From positions 4,712,001-4,776,000 of the forward strand of contig BJHW01000001.1 in assembly GCA_005405945.1 (NCBI GenBank): a DNA stretch of 64,000 bases, in the 5' to 3' direction. This document shows, in pieces, positions 8,690-16,704 of the stretch; positions within the stretch are counted from its first letter, which is position 1; every line of letters begins with the position of its first letter. The DNA is from Streptomyces violaceusniger (GTDB taxonomy: Bacteria; Actinomycetota; Actinomycetes; Streptomycetales; Streptomycetaceae). The translations under genes and the position numbers were made by a program. The notes under the pieces were generated by a model. That model saw only the letters and a program-made list of their open reading frames with translations. It did no database searches and was not told where the DNA came from.

Positions 8690-9232
8690 CTACCGCGCGG
8701 CCTCGGACGGGATATGGTCCAGCGGCCGCTGGTACCGGGAGCGGATCTCCTGCGGGGACAGATCCTCCCGGCCGGTGAGGTCCACCTCGGGGTACTCGAA
8801 GCGGAACGCGTAGCCGCCCTTCGGGAGGTGGCAGATCTCCCACCAGTTGCCGTCCAGGTCCTGGAGGTAGAAGGAGTAGGTGCCGTGCTGGCGGACGGGC
8901 TTGGTCAGCTTCCTGATCGCGTACTCGTCCTTGACCCGCTGGAGCGCGTCGTACGCCTCCCGGACCTCCTCCTCGCTTCCCAGGTCGACCCCGTTGTGGT
9001 TCATCAGCGGCATGTCCTGGCCGGAGCCGGGGGTCTCGACGACCGCGTAGCAGTGGTTGCCGCCCAGCCGTACCAACAGCGCCATGGGCGCCTGCTGCAC
9101 CACCTCGAGGCCGAGCACCTCCTCGTAGAAGCGCCGGGTGGCGGCGATGTCCCGGCACTCCAGCGTGCCGTGTGACAGGAAGCGGCTCGTCAGCAGCGGT
9201 GGCTTGGTGGAACGGTGCGTGATGCCGGGCAT
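8690..9232 (-). CDS. VOC-family (glyoxalase/extradiol dioxygenase-like) protein
   Basis: A 180-residue protein with paired beta-alpha-beta-beta-beta modules of the vicinal oxygen chelate fold. The first module starts SHGTLECRDIAATRRFYEEV and carries a candidate metal His. The second ends with YLQDLDGNWWEI, with the usual terminal Glu ligand. VOC proteins bind a metal and catalyse dioxygenation, isomerisation or glutathione-type reactions. It lies 60 bp downstream of the ferredoxin gene, in an apparent operon with the FAH-family hydrolase, which points to catabolism of a ring or keto-acid compound. The substrate is unknown. Confidence 0.85.
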   Translation of the reverse strand: MPGITHRSTKPPLLTSRFLSHGTLECRDIAATRRFYEEVLGLEVVQQAPMALLVRLGGNHCYAVVETPGSGQDMPLMNHNGVDLGSEEEVREAYDALQRVKDEYAIRKLTKPVRQHGTYSFYLQDLDGNWWEICHLPKGGYAFRFEYPEVDLTGREDLSPQEIRSRYQRPLDHIPSEAAR

Positions 9233-9292
9233 GGTCCGTCTCTCCTCGTGAGGGGTCGGTGGGTGTTCCGCGCCTCAGGGCACGGCATGCGC

Positions 9293-9490
9293 TCAGTCCT
9301 CCGTGATCCGCAGTGCCCGCACCGGGCAGCCGCGCACCGCTTGGCGCACGTCGTCCAGCAGGTGGGGCGGCGGCGTCCGGTCGAGGATGACGAGCTCGCC
9401 CTGCTCATCGAGGTCGAGGACTTCGGGCGCGAACGCGGTGCACAATCCGGTGGCCAGGCAGGCCTCGCGGTCCACGTGCAGCTTCATCAT
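9293..9490 (-). CDS. Small ferredoxin, [3Fe-4S] type
   Basis: A 65-residue acidic ferredoxin with cluster cysteines at C11, C17 and C55 (ACLATGLC and RGCPV). The C-x5-C...C-P pattern is typical of the 3Fe-4S ferredoxins that deliver electrons to cytochrome P450s or oxygenases. Its ATGATG start overlaps the FAH gene stop. No P450, ferredoxin reductase or Rieske oxygenase is encoded nearby, so its redox partner must be elsewhere or unconventional. Confidence 0.88.
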   Translation of the reverse strand: MMKLHVDREACLATGLCTAFAPEVLDLDEQGELVILDRTPPPHLLDDVRQAVRGCPVRALRITED

Positions 9491-10445
9491 GATGCTCCTT
9501 GCGCGGTGGCGTGGGCGGTTTCGCGGGGCGTTTCGCGGGCGGTGACCGGATTGCGGAGCCGGCCGAGGTGCCCGATGGTGATCTCCACCGTGTCCCCCGG
9601 GCGCAGGAACCTGTCGCGGCGCAGACCGACGCCGGTCGGCGTGCCGGTCGCCAGGATGTCGCCGGGCTGGAGGATGATCAGCGTGCTGACGGCCGCGACC
9701 AGCTCCGCCACGCCCTGGATCGTCTCCCTGGTATTGCTCACCTGTTCCTCGTGGCCGTTGACGGTGAGCCGGATGGGCAGATCGTGCGGATCGGGCACCA
9801 GCCACGCCGGGGTGACGCCGGGACCGGTGGGGCAGAAGGTGTCCTGTCCCTTGGAGGCCGGCCAGTCCCAGGTGAAGGGTTCGGCGAAGGCATCCCCCGG
9901 CGGTGCGGTCCGCGGGCGGAGACGTCGTTGACGATGGTGTAGCCGGCGATGTGCGCCGCTGCCCGGTCCGCGGGGATGTCACCCCCCGCCCGCCCGATCA
10001 CGACGGCGAGTTCGGCTTCCACGTCCACCTTCTGGCGCTCGTCGGCCGGGATGACGATGGGGTCGTCGGGCCCGATGACGGTGGTGGTGGGAGGCTTCGG
10101 GAAGAAGAACGGCTGCACCCGGGTGGTGGCATCGTCGCCCATCGTCCCCGCCGGACGATCGCGGTGGTTGGCTCCCGAGACGAGCACGGTCCGCGGGTAG
10201 CGGACGGGGGCCGGCAGCCGGGCGCCGCGCACCGGGGCGGCCTCCCGCGGGTCATACCCGCGCAGGCCCGGTGCGAGGGAAGCCCAGTCCTGCAAGGCCT
10301 CGAAGCCCCCGGGATATCCGCACAGGGCGGGCACTTCCCGTATGCCGTCCTCACCGAGGGCGGCGCAGAAGCTGCCCCGGCCGGCGGTGTGGGCGGTGAC
10401 CAGCGACCACGTCGTGGGGGCGGAGGGCGACTCGTGCCTCGTCAT
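9487..10445 (-). pseudogene. Fumarylacetoacetate hydrolase family protein, one-base frameshift
   Basis: The 5' frame carries the FAH-family core: VLVSGANHRDRPAG, the metal-binding acidic strand VDVEAELAVVIG and AGYTIVNDVSARG. After the Arg/Gly stretch the frame changes, and the remainder (DAFAEPFTWDWPASKG, then LQPGDILATGTPTGVGL) continues to the stop at 9487. One extra base in the CCCCC run at 9894-9898 restores a single protein of about 319 residues, a normal length for the family. FAH-type enzymes hydrolyse C-C bonds of acylpyruvates or decarboxylate/hydrate related keto acids. The ATG at 10445 is the likely start; an upstream in-frame ATG at 10508 would run into the LysR promoter. Confidence 0.8.
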
Positions 10446-10524
10446 GTCTCCATTCGAGGCCGTCGGGACCGGGCGGTCCAACACTCTTGAGCGGCCGGTG
10501 ACAGTCATCTACTGTTACCGACTC

Positions 10525-11538
10525 GTGGACTTGGACTTACGACTCGTGCGGTACGCGGTCGTCCTGGCCGACGAGCTGCACTTCGCCCGCGCGGCCGCGC
10601 GGCTGCTGATCGCGCAGCAGACCCTCTCGTCGCAGATCAGCCGGTTGGAGAGCCGACTGGGCGTCACGCTGTTCCTCCGGGACCGGCGCCATGTCGAGCT
10701 GACCCGGGAGGGGGAGCTGTTCGTCCGCCGTGGCCGGGAACTGCTCGCGGACGCGTCGGACCTGCTGGGTGAGTTGAGGCGCAGCGCGCCTCCGCTGCGC
10801 CTCGACGTGATCACCGAGGGGCTCACCTCGGGTGTCATCGCGCGCGAGCTCCGCCCGCGGCTGGCCGATGTGACCTTGGAGGTCGTCCAGGGACAGGGGT
10901 TCGCGGGAACGGTCTCGGCCCTGGTCGAAGGGGTGGTGGACCTCGCATTCGGCCGGATCAACGGCACGGGGGAGCCGCTGCCCCGGTCACTGCGGTACCA
11001 GCTGGTGCGGCTGGAACCCATGGGGGTCGTTCTCCCCGCCGGGCACGAACTGGCCCACCGGGCGCGGGTGCCGATGGCGGAGCTCGCCGCGTACCCGCTC
11101 CTTCTGCACACGGCGCAGGAGGCGGCCGAATGGCTGGACTGGAACCAGGAGCTCGCCGCCGCGTTCGGCCTGCGCGTCGGGTGGCGCCTGCGCGGCCACG
11201 GCCGGGGCGCGGCCAACGCGGCCGTACTGGCCTACCGGGCCCCCTCGTTCGGGCCGTTGGAGGCACCCCTGCCGGACGGCGTGGTGGTCAGACCCGTGGT
11301 CGATCCCGTGCCCCTCTACCCGTTCTCGGTGATCTGGCGGGCCGGGAGCAAGTCCATCCCGCTTCGCCATGCCCTCACCACCATCTACGACATCGCCACC
11401 GAACGCGGCTGGCCGGCACCGCCGCGGGAGGACTGGTGGCTGCCGGTCGCCGACCGGCACGGACCCCTGTCCGCATCCGTCCCGAGCGGGGTTCCACGCA
11501 CCGCGGCCCAGGACGGCGGCACCCGGCCGCGGCGGTGA
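10525..11538 (+). CDS. LysR-family transcriptional regulator
   Basis: A 337-residue LysR regulator starting at GTG 10525. The winged HTH is at about residues 16-50 (HFARAAARLLIAQQTLSSQI, then LESRLGVTLFLR), followed by a periplasmic-binding-like effector domain. It diverges from the FAH-ferredoxin-VOC genes, the classic arrangement for a LysR activator of an adjacent catabolic operon. The roughly 80-bp spacer contains a TGAC...GTTACC stretch that could hold the binding site, but no clean T-N11-A palindrome was assigned. The C-terminal 40 residues are Pro/Arg-rich and probably disordered. Longer in-frame ATG starts upstream overlap the divergent gene and are unlikely. Confidence 0.88.
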   Translation: MDLDLRLVRYAVVLADELHFARAAARLLIAQQTLSSQISRLESRLGVTLFLRDRRHVELTREGELFVRRGRELLADASDLLGELRRSAPPLRLDVITEGLTSGVIARELRPRLADVTLEVVQGQGFAGTVSALVEGVVDLAFGRINGTGEPLPRSLRYQLVRLEPMGVVLPAGHELAHRARVPMAELAAYPLLLHTAQEAAEWLDWNQELAAAFGLRVGWRLRGHGRGAANAAVLAYRAPSFGPLEAPLPDGVVVRPVVDPVPLYPFSVIWRAGSKSIPLRHALTTIYDIATERGWPAPPREDWWLPVADRHGPLSASVPSGVPRTAAQDGGTRPRR

Positions 11539-11543
11539 CGGCG

Positions 11544-11850
11544 ATGAGCCGCGGCGGTGACAGCGCCGAGCTGTCAGGGCACGTCCGAAGCCTGTTGGAC
11601 GTGATCCCCGGCGGGTCGCACACTCCCCCGAAAGACCCGATGGGGAGCGTGACGATGTCGACGGCAGCGATGCTGGGGCCGGGCGCCGGCCGGCGGATCC
11701 AGAACTACTTCGAGGAGCCGGCCGCGCTGCTGCGGGCCGGCGACCGGCCCGGACCCCGAGGAGATAGCCGGGCTGCGCCACCGCTACGACATCGAGCAGC
11801 TCACCCCCCTGCGCGGCGGCGGTGGGAGCTCCCCCTTCCCCAACACTTGA
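11544..11850 (+). pseudogene. Remnant of a small (possibly cupin-associated) gene
   Basis: An open frame from ATG 11544 contains MLGPGAGRRIQNYFEEPAAL. After ALLRAGDRP the frame appears to break. The next frame continues plausibly as DPEEIAGLRHRYDIEQLTPL and ends at a stop just before the MarR-GNAT gene. That second segment resembles the C-terminal tail of cupin-type proteins of actinobacteria. It would need one base removed in the GGCCCGG run near 11748-11753. This could be a decayed gene, a very short gene or a sequencing artefact. No domain can be named firmly. Confidence 0.35.
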
Positions 11851-11911
11851 TCCGGCGCAACTATGTGGTCAAGCGAATCGCATCGACCACAGGGGTACGG
11901 AGGGGTGCCGG

Positions 11912-12862
11912 ATGGAGCCGCGCGACGAACTTGACCTGGCCGTGGACGAGGTCCGCGACTTCAACCGGATGTACACCCGGCTGATCGGCGTCCTCGACTA
12001 CCCCGGGCAGCTCAACACCCCGTACACACTGGGCGAGGCCCGCGTCCTCTACGAGCTGGCCCAGCGCGAGCGCACCCATGTCTCGGCGCTCCGGGAGCAC
12101 CTGGGGGTCACCGCCGCGCATCTGAGCCGCACGCTGGGCCGGTTCGAGGAGAGCGGGCTGGTGACGCGCGAGCGCCACCGCCGCGACGCCCGCTTCCAGG
12201 AGGTGCTGCTCACCCCGGCGGGCCGGGCGGCGGCGGAGGACCTGGACCGGCGCTCGCGGGAGGCGGTGACCGGGCTGCTGGCCAAGGTCCCCCGGAACGA
12301 GCTGGGGCGGCTGCGCGAGGCGCTGGCGACCGCGCGCGGCGTGTTCGCCGGTCCGGCGCGGCCCGAGGTGCGGCTGCGCGGGCCGGAGCCGGGGGACCTG
12401 GGCTGGATCGTGCAGCGCCACGGCGCCGTGTACGCCCGGGAGTTCGGGTGGAACGCCGAGTTCGAGGCCCTGGTGGCCCGGATCGTCGGGGAGTTCGGCG
12501 CGGGCCACGACCCGGCCCGCGAGCGGGCGTGGATCGCGGAGCTCGACGGCCGCCCCGTCGGGTCGGTGATGTGCGTGCGCGACGAGCGGCCCGATACGGC
12601 CCGGCTGCGGCTGCTGCTCGTGGAGCCGGAGGCGCGCGGGCGGCGGATCGGCGAGCGGCTGGTGGGCACGTGTATCGACTTCGCGCGCGAGGCGGGCTAC
12701 CGCGATCTGGTGCTGTGGACCAACGACGTCCTGACCTCCGCCCGCCGGATCTATGAGCGGGCCGGTTTCGAGCTGATCGCCGAGGAGCGGCACCGGGGCT
12801 ACGGGTCGCCCCTGGTCGGCCAGGACTGGCGGCTCGCGCTCCGGGACGCCGCGCGGGGCTGA
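11912..12862 (+). CDS. MarR-type regulator fused to GNAT N-acetyltransferase
   Basis: A 316-residue two-domain protein. Residues 1-145 form a MarR winged HTH (LREHLGVTAAHLSRTLGRFE, then the wing RERHRRDARFQEVLL). Residues 155-310 form a GNAT acetyltransferase with the acetyl-CoA pyrophosphate loop EARGRRIGERLV and a later IYERAGFELIAEERH. The ATG at 11912 is preceded by GGAGG. The fusion is a known architecture in actinobacteria, though its targets are generally unknown. The domain combination suggests that DNA binding and small-molecule or protein acetylation are linked. It stands alone, 63 bp before the sigma-factor gene. Confidence 0.9.
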   Translation: MEPRDELDLAVDEVRDFNRMYTRLIGVLDYPGQLNTPYTLGEARVLYELAQRERTHVSALREHLGVTAAHLSRTLGRFEESGLVTRERHRRDARFQEVLLTPAGRAAAEDLDRRSREAVTGLLAKVPRNELGRLREALATARGVFAGPARPEVRLRGPEPGDLGWIVQRHGAVYAREFGWNAEFEALVARIVGEFGAGHDPARERAWIAELDGRPVGSVMCVRDERPDTARLRLLLVEPEARGRRIGERLVGTCIDFAREAGYRDLVLWTNDVLTSARRIYERAGFELIAEERHRGYGSPLVGQDWRLALRDAARG

Positions 12863-12925
12863 GGGCGCGGCCCGATGTGACGCGGATCACCGGCAGCGCG
12901 GTGCGGGCGGCGGACAGGGAGGAGT

Positions 12926-13606
12926 GTGGAGACATCACTGCGCGCCCGCGTGCGGGCCGGAGACCCGGATGCCTTCGGGCAGCTCTTCGACGAGTACGCC
13001 TCGGTGATCTACCGGCACGCCGTCCGGCTGACCGGCAACTGGGTCATGGCCGACGACATCGTGTCGCTGACCTTCCTGGAGGCGTGGCGGCTGCGCGAGC
13101 GGCTGCTTCCGGGGGACGGCAGCCTGCGCCCGTGGCTGCTGGGGATCGCGACGAACGTCACGCGCAACACCGCGCGGGCGGCGCGAAGACACCAGGCCGC
13201 GCTCGCCAAACTCCCGCCCCCGGACCCGGTGCCGGACTTCGCCGACGAGGTGACCCAGCGCCTGGCCGACTCCGAGGAGCTGGCCGCCGCGCAGCGGGCG
13301 CTGCGCACGATGCGCCGCGGCGAGCGCGAGGTGTTCACGCTCTGCGTATGGGAGGGCCTGGACGCGGCCACGGTGGCCGAGACCCTGGGCGTGGCCGTCG
13401 GCACCGTACGGGCGCGGCTCTCCCGCGCGCGAAAGCGCCTGCGCAAGCTCACCGAACTCGAGCTCATCGGCGGGGCGGACGGCGGCGCCGGGCAGGGCGC
13501 GGGCGGCGGCACCCGGCAGGGCGCGGTGCAACGCGCGGCCACGGTCGGACAGTTACCGGTCAGCCGCCATCAGGCGGCTCGGTCCACGCAGGAGAAGAAG
13601 CGATGA
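12926..13606 (+). CDS. ECF-type RNA polymerase sigma factor
   Basis: A 226-residue sigma-70-family factor of the extracytoplasmic type. Region 2 is at about residues 20-60 (FDEYASVIYRHAVRLTGNWV, then LTFLEAWRLRE). Region 4 is at about 130-185, with the HTH AATVAETLGVAVGTVRARLS. A Gly/Ala-rich tail follows. The GTG start at 12926 has GGAGG a few bases upstream. Its stop overlaps the ATG of the CU044_5270-type membrane protein, so the two are co-translated, and the partner may restrain the sigma factor. Promoters recognised are unknown. Confidence 0.93.
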   Translation: METSLRARVRAGDPDAFGQLFDEYASVIYRHAVRLTGNWVMADDIVSLTFLEAWRLRERLLPGDGSLRPWLLGIATNVTRNTARAARRHQAALAKLPPPDPVPDFADEVTQRLADSEELAAAQRALRTMRRGEREVFTLCVWEGLDAATVAETLGVAVGTVRARLSRARKRLRKLTELELIGGADGGAGQGAGGGTRQGAVQRAATVGQLPVSRHQAARSTQEKKR

Positions 13607-14673
13607 ACACCAACCCGCGACGACCCGATCAGCCGGTCGACCACCAGGAGCTGGCCGCGTTGCTGCCCGCACCGGGCCGTCCGGTGCTCCGGCGGGACCG
13701 CCACCGCGTCCTGAGGGAACATCTGATGGAGCACATCAGCAACAGCAACGAGACCGTCCGCGAGCGGCCGGTTACGACGAACACCACGCCCGCACCCCGG
13801 CGCCCCGGCCGCCGCCTCGTCCTCATCGCGGCGCCGCTTGCGCTGGCCGCCGTCGTGGGCGCCGGAGTGGTGGCGGTCGACGCCGTACGGGACGACGGCA
13901 AGGGCGGCACCACCGCCACCGGCGTCGGCGGCGCCGACACGGCCGAGCACCGGCAGGCCGCGCAGCTGCTGGACCGGATCGCCGTGGTGGCGGCCGACCG
14001 CCCGGCGGTCACGGTCCGCGACGACCAGTTCGTCTACACCAGGTCCCAGGGATCCTCGGCCATATGGGGCGGTCCCTCGAAGCCCGTGCGGAACTCCAAG
14101 GGGGACATCACGGGCACCAAGGTCTACAAGGGCAACGTCCAGAGCGACGAGTGGCAGCCCGTGACCGGCAAGCGGGACGGGCTGCGGCGGCTCACCGCGC
14201 TGACCCCGGGCGGCGAACTCGACCCCTCCCGGAAGCAGGACATCGCCATGGCGCCGGGCACCGGATATCTCACCTTCCGGCAGCTCCAGGCCCTCCCCAC
14301 CGACCCCGACGCCCTGCTGAGGAAGCTCGAGAGCGGCAACGGGGTGGTGAAGTCCCGGCTGACGGAGACGGTCTTCGAGAACGTCGGAGCCGTCCTCGAT
14401 CAGGCCACCCTGCTGCCGGATCTCAGTGCCGCGCTCTACCGCGCCGTGGCCAAGCTGCCGGACGTGCGCGTCGTGAAGAACGTCAAGGACGGCGCGGGCC
14501 GGACCGGTATCGGCCTCACGTACACCAACCGAGGGAACCCGTCCAAGACCACGAGCGGCTACTGGGTCTTCGACGCGAAGAGCCTGGCCTACCTCGGAAC
14601 GGACAGGAGCGCGCTCCTGGACGTCGCCGTCACCGATGGCAAGGGGAAGGTGACGGCGGTCGGCGCGTCCTGA
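13603..14673 (+). CDS. CU044_5270-family membrane-anchored protein, sigma-factor partner
   Basis: A 356-residue protein. Residues 1-65 are cytoplasmic, one transmembrane helix is at about 67-90 (RLVLIAAPLALAAVVGAGVV), and the rest is a large extracytoplasmic domain. The overall pattern (QLLDRIA near the start, EWQPVTGKRDGLRR, later VVKNVKDGAGRTGIGL) matches the CU044_5270 family that follows ECF sigma factors in Streptomyces. The ATGA overlap with the sigma gene and the topology suggest an anti-sigma or sensing role, but no zinc-binding HxxxCxxC motif is present. The cytoplasmic segment HREHLMEH is only weakly comparable to such domains. Confidence 0.87.
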   Translation: MNTNPRRPDQPVDHQELAALLPAPGRPVLRRDRHRVLREHLMEHISNSNETVRERPVTTNTTPAPRRPGRRLVLIAAPLALAAVVGAGVVAVDAVRDDGKGGTTATGVGGADTAEHRQAAQLLDRIAVVAADRPAVTVRDDQFVYTRSQGSSAIWGGPSKPVRNSKGDITGTKVYKGNVQSDEWQPVTGKRDGLRRLTALTPGGELDPSRKQDIAMAPGTGYLTFRQLQALPTDPDALLRKLESGNGVVKSRLTETVFENVGAVLDQATLLPDLSAALYRAVAKLPDVRVVKNVKDGAGRTGIGLTYTNRGNPSKTTSGYWVFDAKSLAYLGTDRSALLDVAVTDGKGKVTAVGAS

Positions 14674-14697
14674 GGCGGCGGTCGAGCCGTCAAGCCC

Positions 14698-14731
14698 GCA
14701 CAGGGCGCCCGCTCCGGCGGGCGCCCTGTGC
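14698..14731 (+). terminator. Strong hairpin terminator of the sigma-factor operon
   Basis: A perfect 15-bp stem (GCACAGGGCGCCCGC pairing with its complement) closes on a TCCG tetraloop 25 bp after the stop codon. There is no T-run, as is common for Streptomyces terminators. Confidence 0.85.
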
Positions 14732-14852
14732 GGCGCGTATATGACGCAACGTCACCCCGACCGGAAAACCGCTCGCGCGGACGGCCCGGTACGGGAAGGA
14801 TCGGCCCACACACACGCACACGCACCCGCCCGCACAGCACGCGGGCATCGCA

Positions 14853-14918
14853 CGGGCGGCGTACGGGCGGCGTACGGGCGGCGTACGGGCGGCGTACGGG
14901 CGGCGTACGGGCGGCGTC
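14853..14918. repeat. 11-bp tandem repeat (GTACGGGCGGC) before the methyltransferase
   Basis: Five uninterrupted copies of GTACGGGCGGC occupy 14861-14915, with partial copies on both sides. The repeat ends immediately before, or within, the 5' end of the methyltransferase reading frame. It could alter promoter spacing or the N-terminus if the copy number varies. Confidence 0.85.
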
Positions 14919-14921
14919 CGT

Positions 14922-16139
14922 ATGGCGTACGGACTCCGTACGGACGACGCATCCGTGCGGCGCGCCGGCACGGCACAAGAGCAAAGGGCGTACCCCCTGA
15001 GTACCCAGCAGGTCATCGAGTGGACCGAGGACGGCCGGACCCACACCGCCCAGTGGCGCTCCGAGAGCGGCACGCCACCGCCCCGGCGGGTCGCGATCGC
15101 GGACGACCGGATGCCCGCCGACACCGCCCACCGCCTCGTCTGCGAGGGCACCGCGCTGCTGTGGCGGGGCGACTACCAGGGCGCCCGTCAGCTGCTGACG
15201 GCGCTGGCGCGCCGGATCGACCGGGGCCCGCGCCGGGCGAAGGAGCGGCGGCCACCGGCGGCGTCACCGGCCGAGGCGTTCCACCGGCACCGCCAGGCCC
15301 AGTCCCGGCGGGCCCGGCTGCTGGGAATGCTGCTGGTGCCGCTGGACGCGGACTTCGGCGTTCCGCTGCGCCGGGCGCCGGACGTACGGCAGGCGTGCAC
15401 CGAGGCGTACGGCCCGGCGCGTGGCCCCTCGGTGGTTTCGCTCCGCGAGTTGCTCGGGCTGATCGGCGCGCATGAGTGGCGGCAGAAGGGCGTCAAGGTG
15501 CGGGCGCTGGGCGGGGAGCGGGTCCATCCGCACTACGGGGTCTTCTCGCCGGTGCGCGGCGAGTACGTCGACCTGGTGGCCGAGGCCCCGCTGCCGTCGC
15601 GCGAGCTGGCCTTCGACATCGGCACCGGAAGCGGCGTCCTGGCCGCCGTCCTGGCCCGGCGCGGCATCGAGCGGGTGGTGGCCACCGACCAGGACGCGCG
15701 GGCGCTGGCGTGCGCCCGGGAGAACGTGGCCCGGCTGGGCCTGGCCGAGCGGGTCGAGGTGGTCGAGGCCGACCTCTTCCCGCCCGGCCGCGCGCCGCTG
15801 GTGGTCTGCAACCCGCCCTGGGTCCCGGCCCGGCCCTCCTCACCGCTCGAATACGCCGTCTACGACCCGTCCAGCCGTATGCTGCGCGGCTTCCTGAACG
15901 GGCTGGCCGGGCATCTGACCCCCGGCGGCGAGGGCTGGCTGATCCTCTCCGACCTCGCCGAACACCTCGGGTTGCGACCGCGCGCCGAACTGCTGGCCGC
16001 CTTCGACACGGCGGGCCTGACGGTCCTGGACCGGCTGGACGTCCGCCCCGTCCACCCCCGCGCCTTCGACCCCACCGACCCCCTCCACTCGGCCCGCGCG
16101 GCGGAGGTGACGTCGCTGTGGCGCCTGGCGGCCGACTGA
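14922..16139 (+). CDS. Class I SAM-dependent methyltransferase (HemK-like NPPW motif)
   Basis: Up to 405 residues, with a C-terminal methyltransferase domain. The SAM-binding motif I is ELAFDIGTGSGVLAAVLA near residue 230, the acidic residue at the end of strand 2 is in VVATDQDARAL, and the catalytic-type motif is VVCNPPWVP. NPPW/NPPY motifs occur in enzymes that methylate amide or exocyclic nitrogens (HemK/PrmC, RsmC); the exact substrate cannot be told. The N-terminal 150 residues are less typical. The start is uncertain: ATG 14922 lies at the edge of the 11-bp repeat, GTG 14955 is in frame, and the conserved part begins only around residue 35. Confidence 0.85.
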   Translation: MAYGLRTDDASVRRAGTAQEQRAYPLSTQQVIEWTEDGRTHTAQWRSESGTPPPRRVAIADDRMPADTAHRLVCEGTALLWRGDYQGARQLLTALARRIDRGPRRAKERRPPAASPAEAFHRHRQAQSRRARLLGMLLVPLDADFGVPLRRAPDVRQACTEAYGPARGPSVVSLRELLGLIGAHEWRQKGVKVRALGGERVHPHYGVFSPVRGEYVDLVAEAPLPSRELAFDIGTGSGVLAAVLARRGIERVVATDQDARALACARENVARLGLAERVEVVEADLFPPGRAPLVVCNPPWVPARPSSPLEYAVYDPSSRMLRGFLNGLAGHLTPGGEGWLILSDLAEHLGLRPRAELLAAFDTAGLTVLDRLDVRPVHPRAFDPTDPLHSARAAEVTSLWRLAAD

Positions 16140-16340
16140 GCGGGGCGGCCCTGAGTCCGCGACATCGCGCCGAGCCCGCGGGCCACGGTGAGGACGCGCG
16201 CATCCCCCGGCGCCGCCGAGGCCGTTCGCGCGGCCCCTCGACCGCCGTCAAGCGGGGCGCAGCGCCCACCCCTCGCCTAGGGGCCTTCTGACGGATCTCC
16301 GCGGCGTCGCGACGTCCGGACGGGCGCACCGGGGGCTCGC

Positions 16341-16490
16341 CTTCCAGCCCCTCCGGCGTTTGAGGAGCGGGGTCTGGGGCGGCGCCCCACCATCCAGCCC
16401 CTCCGGCGTTTGAGGAGCAGGGTCTGGGGCGGCGCCCCACCATCCAGCCCCTCCGGCGTTTGAGGAGCAGGGTCTGGGGCGGCGCCCCAG
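16341..16490. repeat. Three tandem 50-bp copies of a Streptomyces dispersed repeat
   Basis: Units beginning TCCAGCCCCTCCGGCGTTTG start at 16343, 16393 and 16443 with an exact 50-bp period. Each ends in a GGGGCGGCGCCCCA palindrome. Copies two and three are essentially identical and copy one differs slightly. Sequences of this type are dispersed through Streptomyces intergenic DNA. Together with the next element they fill most of the 565-bp spacer between the methyltransferase and the isomerase, in which I see no gene. Confidence 0.85.
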
Positions 16491-16546
16491 TTGTGGGAAG
16501 GGGCGGGAAGGGAGCAGCCCGCCGCAGGCGTCACGATCCGCGAGAC
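16481..16546. repeat. Dispersed GGGAAGGGGCGGG element, copy 1
   Basis: The block starting GCGCCCCAGTTGTGGGAAGG and ending CAGGCGTCACGATCCGC recurs almost unchanged at about 52259-52325. Looser forms occur at 19797-19850 and, inverted, near 30405-30490. It is intergenic in all four places. No function is known to me. Confidence 0.75.
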
Positions 16547-16704
16547 ACCTCGTAGACGCACCACGGCCGGACCCGTCCGATAAGACACGCCGCAGGCGTG
16601 ATCGGCCCGGCGGGATTGATTCGGCTCGGGCCCCTGCTTAGCGTCCCGCATGAAGGGCAAGAAGAATCCCCACGTACCGCACGACCCCCACCAAGGGAGC
16701 CCGC

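Noticed and set aside
9293..9490. Ferredoxin as evidence for a cytochrome P450 locus
   Set aside because: No P450 or ferredoxin reductase is encoded on either side in this window.
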